From positions 62,001 through 126,000 of the forward strand of contig NZ_JAMRXH010000008.1 in NCBI RefSeq assembly GCF_023740735.1: DNA of 64,000 nt, read 5' to 3'. The translations under genes and the position numbers were made by a program. This DNA comes from Nocardia sp. CDC159. Lineage in GTDB: Bacteria > Actinomycetota > Actinomycetes > Mycobacteriales > Mycobacteriaceae. Every line of letters begins with the position of its first letter. The stretch's first letter is position 1. Positions 51,642-60,493 of this stretch are shown here, one piece after another. The notes below the pieces were generated by a model. That model did not search any database. It saw only the letters and a list, made by a program, of their open reading frames with translations, and was not told where the DNA came from.

Positions 51642-52850
51642 ATGAACCGTCGCAGGCACATACGGTCGGTCGTCGGATGGCTGGCCGCGGCCGGACTGGT
51701 CACCGGATGCGGTATGGCGGGTGCCCCGGTGGCGGGCGAAATCGACGTCCGCCGTTTGGATGTCGGCCCGTACCCGGTCGACCGACACCGCTACGACCAG
51801 CGCGCGGAGGACAAGGGCGCGCTGCTGGAGGGCATGCGGATGTCGGCGGCGGTGGTGCCGTCGGTGCGCATCGATCCCTCGCTGTCGGTCGGCGAACAGG
51901 GCCGCGTCATTCCGGACAGCCTCGACGCCACCAGCCACTTCCTCGCCGGGGTGTCCAAACCCGTGCTGGATCGCCACGAGATGATCGTCGCCTACGTCGC
52001 CGCCGGGGCCGATCAGCCGACCGCACCGGACGCCGACCGGCCCGGGCCGGGTGCCACCACCGTCACCGATGTGGTGATGCGATTCCCTGACGCCGACACC
52101 GCGCGGACGGCCGCCCGTGAACTCGAGCAGGTCGACTTCGACGTGGCGCCGGATCTGAACCGCAAACTGGTGCTGCCGAAGTATCCCGACGCCTTCGTCC
52201 ACTACCGGCCGGGCGTGGCGAATATCGGAACCTTCATGGCCTACCGGGAATTCGTGATCTCGCTGTTCATCGAGCGCCCCCGCGCCGAGGAGCAGGACCT
52301 GCTGGCCTGGGTGCAGAAGACGCTCGACGCGCAGGTGCCCGCGCTGGACCGGTTCACCCCGACGCCGCGGGACCGCCTCGACGAACTGCCGGTCGATCCG
52401 GAGGGTCTGCTGGCCCGCACGCTGGTGCGCGACCGCTCCGGCCGCACGCCCGATCCGAATCGCTTCGGCGTCTACGCCGCACCGGCCTTCGTGCAGATCG
52501 CCGCCGACGAGACGGCCCGTCAGCGCCTGGTCGACGACACCGGCCTGGACGCGCTGTCGGTCGGGGACACCAATTCCGTACTGCGCGTGCGCGATACGGC
52601 CGCGGGCCCACGGCTGATCAGCGGGCTCATGGCGGCTGCCGGATCACGGTACGATCCGACCGCGGCGACCGGCGAGGTGCCCGGCGCGAAATGCCTGCAG
52701 CTCAATAGCACCGGCGACCTGCAGCGCGAACCCAAGTACCGCTGCTTCGTGCCCTACAAGCGCTACGTCGCCGTGGTGACCAGCAACGACCGCACCGACG
52801 CCGACCAGCGGACCGCCGCCGCCTACGCACTGCTGGCCAACAGTCTGTGA
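51642..52850 (+). CDS. DUF7373-family lipoprotein, copy 1
   Basis: 402 residues. Lipoprotein signal with lipobox VTGC (Cys23). The mature protein starts with the family segment GEIDVRRLDVGPYPVD, has two similar domains (ATTVTDVVMRFPDADTARTA; CFVPYKRYVAVVTSNDRTDA) and ends AAAYALLANSL. The same start and end signatures occur in copies 2 and 3 at 57962 and 59206. The next gene (Rv3446c-like) overlaps or abuts the stop. The protein is anchored on the outer face of the membrane. Function unknown; its linkage to the ESX-4 locus suggests an envelope or secretion role. Confidence 0.85.
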   Translation: MNRRRHIRSVVGWLAAAGLVTGCGMAGAPVAGEIDVRRLDVGPYPVDRHRYDQRAEDKGALLEGMRMSAAVVPSVRIDPSLSVGEQGRVIPDSLDATSHFLAGVSKPVLDRHEMIVAYVAAGADQPTAPDADRPGPGATTVTDVVMRFPDADTARTAARELEQVDFDVAPDLNRKLVLPKYPDAFVHYRPGVANIGTFMAYREFVISLFIERPRAEEQDLLAWVQKTLDAQVPALDRFTPTPRDRLDELPVDPEGLLARTLVRDRSGRTPDPNRFGVYAAPAFVQIAADETARQRLVDDTGLDALSVGDTNSVLRVRDTAAGPRLISGLMAAAGSRYDPTAATGEVPGAKCLQLNSTGDLQREPKYRCFVPYKRYVAVVTSNDRTDADQRTAAAYALLANSL

Positions 52851-52864
52851 GTAGCATCGCGCTG

Positions 52865-54277
52865 ATGTCGACAGTCGAAGTGGCCCTGACCGACGCCCGG
52901 TTGTGGGCGCGCGGCGCGACGACCCACTGGGACGGGCCGCCCTCGATCGTGCCGACCAGCGATCACACGGGCTTCGTGGCGGGCGAGCCGCTGCGGCCGC
53001 GGTATCCGGCGGTTTCGGTGGTGCGCTTCGCCGCGGCCGACCGAATAGCCTTCGGCCCCGCCGCTCCCACCATCACCGACGCGCTGGCCACGGTGTTCAC
53101 CGCGGTACTGGCCGAACTGCGGCTGCCCGGGCCGTGCGAACGGCTCACGGTCGTGACGCCCACCGAATGGGGCGACCGGCGACGGCACCGGGTGGCCGCC
53201 GCGGCGCGCCGGGTGGCCGCCGAGGTCGCGGTCGAACCGCTCGCGCTGCGCGCGGCCGCGCTCAGCGCGAGCACCGGTCAGCAGCAGCGGATCGCCGTGC
53301 TGGAGCTGGCCCCGCTGACCACGACGGTGAGCCTGGTCGGCCGGTCCGGACAGCAGACCTGGATCGAGGCGTGCGAACACGAACCCACCGTGGGCGCCGC
53401 CGACGTGTCCGAGGGGCACGGCATCGATGCGGTGGCCGCGGTGGTGGCCAGACTGCTCGCGGGCCGACCACCGACCTACCTGGTGGCCCTGAGCATTTCG
53501 GATGCCGCGGCGCTGGAGACCCTGCGCGAGGCCATCACGCGGCGGTGCGGATTCCCGGTCGACGTGCGCGCGGTCACCGGCGCCGAGCTGCTGCGCGGCG
53601 CGCCGCGGGCGACACCGGCCCCGCGGCGGTTGCCGCCGCCCGCCGCGCGAGCGGGCGCGCTGCGCGAGCACCCCGGGCCCGGTCGACCGCGACGCGGCCG
53701 CGGCCTGCTCGTCCTCGTCGGCGCGACCGCCCTCGCGCTGCTGGTCGCCGCGGGCGTGGCCGTGATGGCTCCGCGGGACCGGGCCGAGCCTTCGGCAGCA
53801 CCGACCACCACGGCCGTCCCGCCGTCCCCCACGGCAGCGTCGCCCTCGGCCTCCGCCGCGCCCGTGGCGGACGACCTCGGCCGGGTACGGCTGCGCATCC
53901 CGCCCGGCTGGCGGGTCACCGGCCACTCCGGGGACCGCATCGACCTGGCGCCGAACGATGGTGTCCGCCAGCGCATCACGGTGACCCAGAACCCCCTGCG
54001 CCCGGGCACCACCCCCGAGGATCTCGCCGCCGCGCTCACGGCACAGCTGCGACAGCGTCCCGCCGGAACCTTCGGCCCGCTGCGCCCCGACACCTCGGTC
54101 GGCCGCCCGGCCCTGGCCTACGAGGAATATCCCGCCGACGGAACGACCGTGCGCTGGCGCGTCATCGCCGACTCCGCCACCCAGGCCAGCATCGGCTGCC
54201 AATCCGCGCCCGATCTCTGGGCGGCGTTCGCGCGAACCTGCGACCAGTTCGTCCGCGATCTCGAGCTCACGCCGTGA
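52865..54277 (+). CDS. Type VII secretion-associated protein, Rv3446c family
   Basis: 470 residues. N-terminal actin/Hsp70-like fold (STVEVALTDARLWARG, LTVVTPTEWGDRRRHRVAAA, QRIAVLELAPLTTTVSLVG), a membrane helix at GLLVLVGATALALLVAAGVA, a Ser/Thr/Pro linker and the C-terminal domain typical of Rv3446c: RVRLRIPPGWRVTGHSGDRI, then DGVRQRITVTQNPLRPGTTP. In M. tuberculosis Rv3446c lies between eccC4 and esxU in ESX-4, so this marks the region as an ESX-4-type locus. An in-frame GTG at 52847 overlapping the DUF7373 stop (GTGA) is an alternative start. Its 3' end overlaps the convergent phosphoesterase by 11 bases. Confidence 0.85.
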   Translation: MSTVEVALTDARLWARGATTHWDGPPSIVPTSDHTGFVAGEPLRPRYPAVSVVRFAAADRIAFGPAAPTITDALATVFTAVLAELRLPGPCERLTVVTPTEWGDRRRHRVAAAARRVAAEVAVEPLALRAAALSASTGQQQRIAVLELAPLTTTVSLVGRSGQQTWIEACEHEPTVGAADVSEGHGIDAVAAVVARLLAGRPPTYLVALSISDAAALETLREAITRRCGFPVDVRAVTGAELLRGAPRATPAPRRLPPPAARAGALREHPGPGRPRRGRGLLVLVGATALALLVAAGVAVMAPRDRAEPSAAPTTTAVPPSPTAASPSASAAPVADDLGRVRLRIPPGWRVTGHSGDRIDLAPNDGVRQRITVTQNPLRPGTTPEDLAAALTAQLRQRPAGTFGPLRPDTSVGRPALAYEEYPADGTTVRWRVIADSATQASIGCQSAPDLWAAFARTCDQFVRDLELTP

Positions 54278-55385
54278 CCCGCGAGCGCAGGGTGAGCACG
54301 GTGATCTCGCTCGGTGCGAACACCCGCAGGGGCGGACCCCAGAAGCCGGTGCCGCGACTGGTGTAGAGCTGGGTGGGCCCGTGCTGGGACAGCCCCGCCA
54401 CCACGGGCTGATCGAGCCGGACCAGATAGTGGAAGGGCCAGATCTGGCCGCCGTGGGTATGACCCGAAATCTGCAGCGCTACACCGGCGGATACGGCATC
54501 GGCGATCTGTTTGGGCTGATGCGCCAGCAGCACCACAGGCAGCCTCGAATCCGCGCCCGCCAGCGCGGCGGCCAGATCGGGACCGTGACCGGGCACGGTC
54601 ACGCCGGTCGGATCGTCGATGCCCGCGAGCACCAACCGGTCGCCGCCGCGTTCCAGCATCCGATGCTCGTTGTGCAGCGGCTGCCACCCCAGCCCGGCCA
54701 TGTGCTCGATCCATCCGGGCGCGTCGCCGTAGTATTCGTGATTGCCCGTGATGTAGAACCGGCCCAGGGGTGCGGCGACCTTGCCCAGCGGATCGACCTG
54801 ACCACGCCGCCGCGCCACCGGCCCGTCCGCGAGATCACCGGTGTGACAGACGATATCGGCCGACAGCGCGTTCACGGCCTCGACCACCCGCTGCGACCAG
54901 CGCAGCCGATTCAGCGGTCCGTAGTGGGTATCGGTGAGGACCACCAGCCGCGCTCCGTCGAACCCGGCCCCGAGCCCCGCGATCGGCACCGTCACCTCGC
55001 GGATCCGCGGCACTCGGCGCGCCTCGACGATGCCCCACCCGATCAGCCCGGCGGCGATCGCGAGCACCGCGATCGCGACCGCCCGCGAGCGCACCGGATC
55101 GTCCACCCCCGCAACGATCAGCACCGCCCGCGCCACCGCGCCCAGCACCGACCAGCTGAACAGCACCCACGCCACCCCGAGCAGACTGTCGCCCAGGACG
55201 GCCGCCGCGTCGGATTGGGTTCGCCCGTGCCCCAGGATCATCGCGGCGGGCAGCGCGAGGAAGGCGAGCAGGAATACCGCCGAGCCGATCGCCAACAGCG
55301 GCCCGTCGGTCGAGGTGTAGACCAGCAACCACCAGGGCACCACGAAGAGCAGGGCGGGAACCGCCAGAAACAGCACGTACCGCAC
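54267..55385 (-). CDS. Membrane-anchored metallophosphoesterase (YkuE-like)
   Basis: About 372 residues from the GTG at 55385, where the first membrane helix begins (VRYVLFLAVPALLFVVPWWL); an ATG at 55433 would add 16 residues. Four to five N-terminal membrane helices are followed by a calcineurin-like phosphoesterase domain with the metal motifs TDTHYGP, HTGDLADG, GNHEYY, LLAHQP and SGHTHGGQIWP. The catalytic domain probably faces the outside. Relatives hydrolyse lipid or nucleotide phosphates. It overlaps the Rv3446c-like gene by 11 bases tail to tail. Confidence 0.9.
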   Translation of the reverse strand: MRYVLFLAVPALLFVVPWWLLVYTSTDGPLLAIGSAVFLLAFLALPAAMILGHGRTQSDAAAVLGDSLLGVAWVLFSWSVLGAVARAVLIVAGVDDPVRSRAVAIAVLAIAAGLIGWGIVEARRVPRIREVTVPIAGLGAGFDGARLVVLTDTHYGPLNRLRWSQRVVEAVNALSADIVCHTGDLADGPVARRRGQVDPLGKVAAPLGRFYITGNHEYYGDAPGWIEHMAGLGWQPLHNEHRMLERGGDRLVLAGIDDPTGVTVPGHGPDLAAALAGADSRLPVVLLAHQPKQIADAVSAGVALQISGHTHGGQIWPFHYLVRLDQPVVAGLSQHGPTQLYTSRGTGFWGPPLRVFAPSEITVLTLRSRVTA

Positions 55386-55509
55386 CGGTCGACGATACTC
55401 GTCGCCGAATCCGTTGAGCCGAATCGGACACATCGGTACGGTGAGTAGGCTCACTGTGCGGACGGCTTGTGACGAGGGCAGCTTCTCGCTCAGCGAGTAG
55501 GAGTTGCCT

Positions 55510-56379
55510 ATGACCGGTCCGTCAGGCGTGGCGGACGCACTCGACGACGCCGACCGCATGGTCGTCGTGTCGCCGCATTTCGACGACGCCGTGCTGGCTG
55601 TCGGCGCGCTGATCGCCGCCCGGGTGGAGGCGGGTCAGCCGGTCGAGGTGCTGACCGTCTTCACCGGCGCCCGCGACGACGCCACCCATTACGGCCGCCG
55701 AGAGGCCTTCGCCGACTACGTCGTTCGACGCGCCGAGGACGACCGCGCGCTGCGGGTGCTCGGCGCGCGGCCGCATCGGCTCGGGCTGTTCGAGCGGATC
55801 TTCCGGGAACCGCCGCCGCGCCATCCATCCGACCTGTTCCACACCCCCACCGATGTGGCCGACTGCCCGGAGGTCGAGGCGGTGCGCCGGACGATCGCGG
55901 AGGCGCTGGCCTCCGAGGCGATCGTGCTGGCCCCGTTGGGGATCGGCAATCATGTCGACCACGTACTGGTCGCTATGGGGGCGCTGCGAGTGGGCCCGGC
56001 GCCACGGCTGCTGTTCTACGAGGACTTCTCCGCGCTGTCGGAGCGGTGCCGCCGTCGCCATCCGGTATCGCGCCTGCAGCGCTTCGGATTCGGTGACGCC
56101 CCCGGCTGGGCGGGTCCGCGGCTGGGCTGCCGGTTGGCCGCGCTGTCGCTGCTGGCCCGCGGTCCGGATCCGACGACGGCGCTGGGACTGCGGGTGGTTC
56201 CGGAGCGGTGGCGGCCGAGCGCGCTGCCGGTCCGGCCGGAACACGAGGACATCCAATTCCGCGCTCTTGCCGAATACCGCACGCAGACCGCGGCTCTGGG
56301 TGGCGAGCGACGGCTGCGCGCGCTGATCCACCGCGCGCACGACCGCCGCGGCGGCGAATTGATCTGGCGATTCCAGTAA
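55510..56379 (+). CDS. PIG-L/LmbE-family deacetylase
   Basis: 289 residues from the ATG at 55510 (TAGGAG upstream). Zinc-dependent GlcNAc deacetylase fold: the metal motif is SPHFDDAVLAVGA, where the usual P-H-P-D-D has Phe in place of the second Pro but keeps His and both Asp. The third ligand is in GIGNHVDHVLVA. It could de-N-acetylate a sugar conjugate as MshB and Mca do, but the substrate is not identifiable. No signal peptide. It is divergent from the phosphoesterase. Confidence 0.87.
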   Translation: MTGPSGVADALDDADRMVVVSPHFDDAVLAVGALIAARVEAGQPVEVLTVFTGARDDATHYGRREAFADYVVRRAEDDRALRVLGARPHRLGLFERIFREPPPRHPSDLFHTPTDVADCPEVEAVRRTIAEALASEAIVLAPLGIGNHVDHVLVAMGALRVGPAPRLLFYEDFSALSERCRRRHPVSRLQRFGFGDAPGWAGPRLGCRLAALSLLARGPDPTTALGLRVVPERWRPSALPVRPEHEDIQFRALAEYRTQTAALGGERRLRALIHRAHDRRGGELIWRFQ

Positions 56380-56419
56380 TCTCGGGCCGTTACTTCAGCG
56401 CGGGCAGGAGGGTTCGCCG

Positions 56420-57916
56420 ATGCCGGTCGGATGGGTTCGTCGGTGTGTGATCGGCGTCGTGACAACGGCGGGACTGCTCGCCGGGCTGCCCGCGGGCGCG
56501 GCGAGCGCGCAACCGTGGTTTCATCGGCAGCAGCTGGACTGGAAGCCCTGTGGCGACCGGGTTCTCGACGAGGCGGGCGCGCAGTGCGCGAATGTCGTGG
56601 TGCCGCTGGACTACTCCCGGCCCGACGGGCGCACGCTGACCCTGACCATCTCCCGCATCCCCGCGACCGATCCGAGCCGCCGCCGCGGCATTCTGCTGTC
56701 CAATCCGGGCGGACCCGGCGGACCCGGACTGCGCATGATGGTCAATATCGGCAAAACCCTCTCGCCCGAGGTGCGCGCGCAGTACGACCTGATCGGCATG
56801 GATCCGCGCGGGATCGGCCGCTCGGATCGGGTGAATTGCGCACTGCCGCTGCCGACCATGCTGTTCTCGGCGGGTTTCGACCTGTTCGGCTACGCCCGCG
56901 ACACCACCCTGGCCGCCGCGCTGGCGGGCTCCTGCCTCGCGCCCGATCCGGAGAAGGCGCGCTACATCACCACCCGAAACACCGCGCGCGATATGGATGT
57001 GATCCGCAGCGTCTTCGGCGAGCCGAGGCTCAACTACTTCGGCGCGTCCTACGGAACCTATCTGGGCGCGGTGTACACCCAGCTGTTCCCCGGCCGTAGC
57101 GATCGCATCGTGCTGGACAGCGGCGTCGATCCGGATCGCTACTGGCTGGGCATGTTTCAGGATATGGGCCCGGCCAACGAGGCGGGCCTGGACGACTGGG
57201 CCGCCTGGGCCGCCCGGCACGACGCCGAATACCACTTCGGCAGCACCGGCCCGCAGGTGCGTGCCTTCGTCGAGGAGGTGGTGCGCAAGGCCGCGGCCCG
57301 TCCGCTGATCGGCGGCGGCTATATCGTCGACGAGCACACCTTCCCGATGATGCTGCTGGCGCTGCTGCTCAATCCGCAGCTCAATGCGGATCTCGCCGAG
57401 GTGGTGCGGATGGTCGCCGACGGCGTCTCGGGTCTGCCCTTCGATATGGAACGGCTGAAGGCCAAGATCACCGGGGCGATTCCGGTCGAGGCCTCGGGCA
57501 TGGCCGCGGTCATGTGCGGCGACAAGGCCGCCCCGCGCGATCCCGCCTGGTACTACGCCAATATCGAGCGCGCCCGCCCGACCCAGCCGGTGTTCGGCGC
57601 CTTCGCCAACAACATCACCGCCTGCGCGTTCTGGCCCGACCCGGTCGAGCCGGCCACCGAGATCCGCAACGACACCCCCGCCCTGATCCTGCAGGCCACC
57701 CGCGACACCCGCACCGCCTACTTCGAGGGCCAGGCCCTGCACCGCGCGCTGACCGCTTCCCGGCTGATCACACTGGCCGACACCCGGATTCACGGTACCT
57801 TCCGCAGGGGACTGAGTCCCTGCCTCAACGACATCGTCAACACCTACCTGGCCGACGGCACCCTTCCGGCCACGGATCGAACATGTGCGGCAGATCCGGC
57901 ATTCTTTCCGGAGTAG
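56420..57916 (+). CDS. Secreted tripeptidyl aminopeptidase-like hydrolase
   Basis: 498 residues. Signal peptide (VRRCVIGVVTTAGLLAGLPA, cleavage after ASA). alpha/beta hydrolase of the TAP/SlpE family: CANVVVPLDYSRPDG, LLSNPGGPGGPG (oxyanion loop), DLIGMDPRGIGRS, nucleophile elbow FGASYGTYLGAVY, the Asp region LQATRDTRTAY and the C-terminal TAP-like domain with TRIHGTF carrying the histidine. It acts as an exopeptidase or esterase outside the membrane. It starts about 40 bases after the PIG-L gene and precedes the second DUF7373 gene by 45 bases. Confidence 0.9.
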   Translation: MPVGWVRRCVIGVVTTAGLLAGLPAGAASAQPWFHRQQLDWKPCGDRVLDEAGAQCANVVVPLDYSRPDGRTLTLTISRIPATDPSRRRGILLSNPGGPGGPGLRMMVNIGKTLSPEVRAQYDLIGMDPRGIGRSDRVNCALPLPTMLFSAGFDLFGYARDTTLAAALAGSCLAPDPEKARYITTRNTARDMDVIRSVFGEPRLNYFGASYGTYLGAVYTQLFPGRSDRIVLDSGVDPDRYWLGMFQDMGPANEAGLDDWAAWAARHDAEYHFGSTGPQVRAFVEEVVRKAAARPLIGGGYIVDEHTFPMMLLALLLNPQLNADLAEVVRMVADGVSGLPFDMERLKAKITGAIPVEASGMAAVMCGDKAAPRDPAWYYANIERARPTQPVFGAFANNITACAFWPDPVEPATEIRNDTPALILQATRDTRTAYFEGQALHRALTASRLITLADTRIHGTFRRGLSPCLNDIVNTYLADGTLPATDRTCAADPAFFPE

Positions 57917-57961
57917 ATCGAAAGTAGGATGCCGCAAGACCGGATCCGGGAGGGGAAGTCC

Positions 57962-59209
57962 ATGAACAAGCTCGGGCAGGGGCTTCTCAGCGCCTTGGTG
58001 GCCGCGGCCCTCGCCGCGACCGCCGCCTGCGGTTCCGACGACGGCGACGGCGCACCGACCGATCCCGTCGTCGATCTCGCGGGGCTGGATGTGGGGAACA
58101 ATCCCACCGAACCCAAGGAGTACACCAAGCCGACGAGCCTGGAGATGGCGAAGCTGGTGGAGGCCATGCGACTCGGCAATGCCCTGCCGCTGCCGTCGGA
58201 TATCGATCCCGCGGCGAAGTACGCCATCCAGACCCCCGGAAATGTGTACACCTTCATCTCGTTCGATTCCGAGGCGATCGCGCGGCACTCCGATGCCGAC
58301 ACCAAACAGCTCGACGCGCAGATCAAGGGACTGGTCTGTGGCTTCGTCTCCTCGGGGCGCACGGATACGACGAAGAGTCTGGCGGTCGATCTGGACAATG
58401 TCGTGATGCTGTTCGATTCCGAGGACAGCGCCAGAACGGCCGCCGATCTACTCGCCCAGGCCGATTTCGCGGCGAAGCCCAGCTATGCGCCGGATATGAC
58501 GAAAACGCCGGTCGCCCTTGGTAAATACCCGGCCGCGCACGGGCAGATCACGCCCGCCTTCCCCGGTGGCTTCCGCTCCTGGTACGCCACCGGCAAATAC
58601 GTGATCTTCACCTACATCTACGACTACGTCATGAGCGCGACCGAGGAGCAGGACGTCCCGAAACTGGTTGCGCGCGCGGAAAAGAGCATCGATACGATTT
58701 CCGCCGCCCTGCGTGGGTTCACCCCCACCCCGCCGGACCGGCTGATGACCGCCGATGTCGATCCGGACCGGGTGCTGGGACGGACGCTGCGGACCGTGGT
58801 GGTGGACAACTCCCAGCGCGGTAACCCGGGGGTCTACGACCGGCGCGGCGGACTGCAGATTTCGCTGTCCCCCGATACGTCGGCGCAATTGTTCGAGGCG
58901 GCCGGAGTCGATCGGGTCGCGTGGATGGGCGGATATCTCTATCGCGCGCGCGACGCCGCCGGTGCGCGAAAGATCGTGCAGGAGATGGCCGCCCCCAGCC
59001 GCAAACTCACCCGCGTGGAACCGCCGAAGAATCTGCCCTTCGCCCAGTGCCTGGGCCTGCGCGTGCCCACCCTGACCGCCGTCAACTACTACTGCGCGGT
59101 GTCCCACGGCCGCTACGCCGCCTGGCTGTATGCCAATCAGCTGCGCGACGTCCATCAGCGCACATCCGCGCAGTACGCGTTGCTCGTGAACAGCGAGGGT
59201 GGCCGATGA
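57962..59209 (+). CDS. DUF7373-family lipoprotein, copy 2
   Basis: 415 residues. Lipobox ATAAC (Cys23), then VVDLAGLDVGNNPTEPKEYT in the place of the family's EIDVRxLDVGxYP segment. The core follows the same layout as copies 1 and 3 (LDNVVMLFDSEDSARTAADL; FAQCLGLRVPTLTAVNYYCA) and ends TSAQYALLVNSEGGR. The ATG at 57962 has GGAGGGG upstream. Its stop overlaps the start of copy 3 by four bases, so the two are a tandem, co-translated pair. Function unknown. Confidence 0.85.
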   Translation: MNKLGQGLLSALVAAALAATAACGSDDGDGAPTDPVVDLAGLDVGNNPTEPKEYTKPTSLEMAKLVEAMRLGNALPLPSDIDPAAKYAIQTPGNVYTFISFDSEAIARHSDADTKQLDAQIKGLVCGFVSSGRTDTTKSLAVDLDNVVMLFDSEDSARTAADLLAQADFAAKPSYAPDMTKTPVALGKYPAAHGQITPAFPGGFRSWYATGKYVIFTYIYDYVMSATEEQDVPKLVARAEKSIDTISAALRGFTPTPPDRLMTADVDPDRVLGRTLRTVVVDNSQRGNPGVYDRRGGLQISLSPDTSAQLFEAAGVDRVAWMGGYLYRARDAAGARKIVQEMAAPSRKLTRVEPPKNLPFAQCLGLRVPTLTAVNYYCAVSHGRYAAWLYANQLRDVHQRTSAQYALLVNSEGGR

Positions 59210-60450
59210 ACAATCGCAGTGGATTCGGAGCCACCGTCCGCAGAATCGGCTGTGCGATCGTGGCATTGGCCGTGGGGGCGACGATCGCCGGTTGTGGTTC
59301 ACAAACCAGCGGCACCGCGACCGCGGGCGAAATCGATGTCCGCACATTGGATGTGGGCAAGTACCCCACCGACCCGCTCGATCTGCGCTACACCTACGAG
59401 AACGGCATGCTGGACGGGCGAAAGCTGGCCGTCATGCGGCTGGCCGATCACGTCGCGAGCGGCCCGCAGCTGGATTCCCGCTTCGCCTACGGCACCGGGG
59501 CGATTCCGATCCTCACCGCGGACGACGCGATCCGGCTTCTCGCTGATGTCAACGGCCCGGTCGTCACCCGCAACGGCATGATGTTCGGCTTCGCGGCGGG
59601 CACCACCGACCAGAAGCCCACCGAGGAGGGCAAGGCGCCGCCGAACAGTTCGTTCACCACCGTCGTGGTGCTGCAGTTTCCGGACGAGCAGGCGGCGAGC
59701 CGGGCCGCCGCGGAGATAGCGGAGACCGACTTCGCGGTGGCCGCGGATCGGAATCAGCGCGTCGAACTGCCGAAATTCCCGCAGGCGCATACTCATTGGC
59801 GGCCCACGGTGGCCACCATCGGTTCGACGATCGCCCGCGGCAATTACGTCGTCAACCTGTATCTGGGCCTGCCCTCGCCCGACGGCAAGGCACTCGCCGA
59901 CCTCGCCGAGCAGATCTACGCGGTGCAATTGCCGCTGCTCGATGCCCTGCCACCGCTGAATCGCGAGGGCATTCTCCGCATGCCCTACGACCCGGACGCC
60001 ATGCTGCTGCGCACGCTCAATCCGGAAGGCACCGGCGCGCCCGATTTCCAGGATCAGGCGGCGTTCACGGATCGGGGCTTCCTGCATCAGGTCGGCCCAC
60101 AGCAATGGTGGCGATCGGCGCTGACCGACACCGGCGTGGACCGCGTCTCGGTCAGCAGGCACCACGGGCCGGGCAGTGTGGCGGTCGTCTACCGTGCCCG
60201 CGACGACGCCGCGGCGAATCAGCTGCGCGACAAGCTCTTCGAGAATTCCTACACCGCGCCCGCCGACGCGCCGCGCACGGTGCCGAACGCCCGCTGCGGG
60301 GAGGAGAAGTCGTCGACGAGCTGGAAGACCAAGCGATACCGGTGCGCGGTGAGCTATCGCCGCCACGCCGCGACGGTCACCGCCGATCAGCTCGCGGACG
60401 TCCACCAGCGCGCCGCGGCCCAGTACGCCCTCCTCGCGAACAGCCGATGA
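59206..60450 (+). CDS. DUF7373-family lipoprotein, copy 3
   Basis: 414 residues. Lipobox TIAGC (Cys30), mature start GEIDVRTLDVGKYPTDP, core FTTVVVLQFPDEQAASRAAA, and end RAAAQYALLANSR. It is closer to copy 1 than to copy 2 at the N-terminus. The start is coupled to copy 2 (ATGA). The kinase gene follows 43 bases downstream on the same strand, so lipoproteins and kinase are likely one transcript. Confidence 0.85.
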   Translation: MNNRSGFGATVRRIGCAIVALAVGATIAGCGSQTSGTATAGEIDVRTLDVGKYPTDPLDLRYTYENGMLDGRKLAVMRLADHVASGPQLDSRFAYGTGAIPILTADDAIRLLADVNGPVVTRNGMMFGFAAGTTDQKPTEEGKAPPNSSFTTVVVLQFPDEQAASRAAAEIAETDFAVAADRNQRVELPKFPQAHTHWRPTVATIGSTIARGNYVVNLYLGLPSPDGKALADLAEQIYAVQLPLLDALPPLNREGILRMPYDPDAMLLRTLNPEGTGAPDFQDQAAFTDRGFLHQVGPQQWWRSALTDTGVDRVSVSRHHGPGSVAVVYRARDDAAANQLRDKLFENSYTAPADAPRTVPNARCGEEKSSTSWKTKRYRCAVSYRRHAATVTADQLADVHQRAAAQYALLANSR

Positions 60451-60493
60451 CGGTGGCCGCGCGACGGACTCGCAGGACAGGAGACGAAGACGT

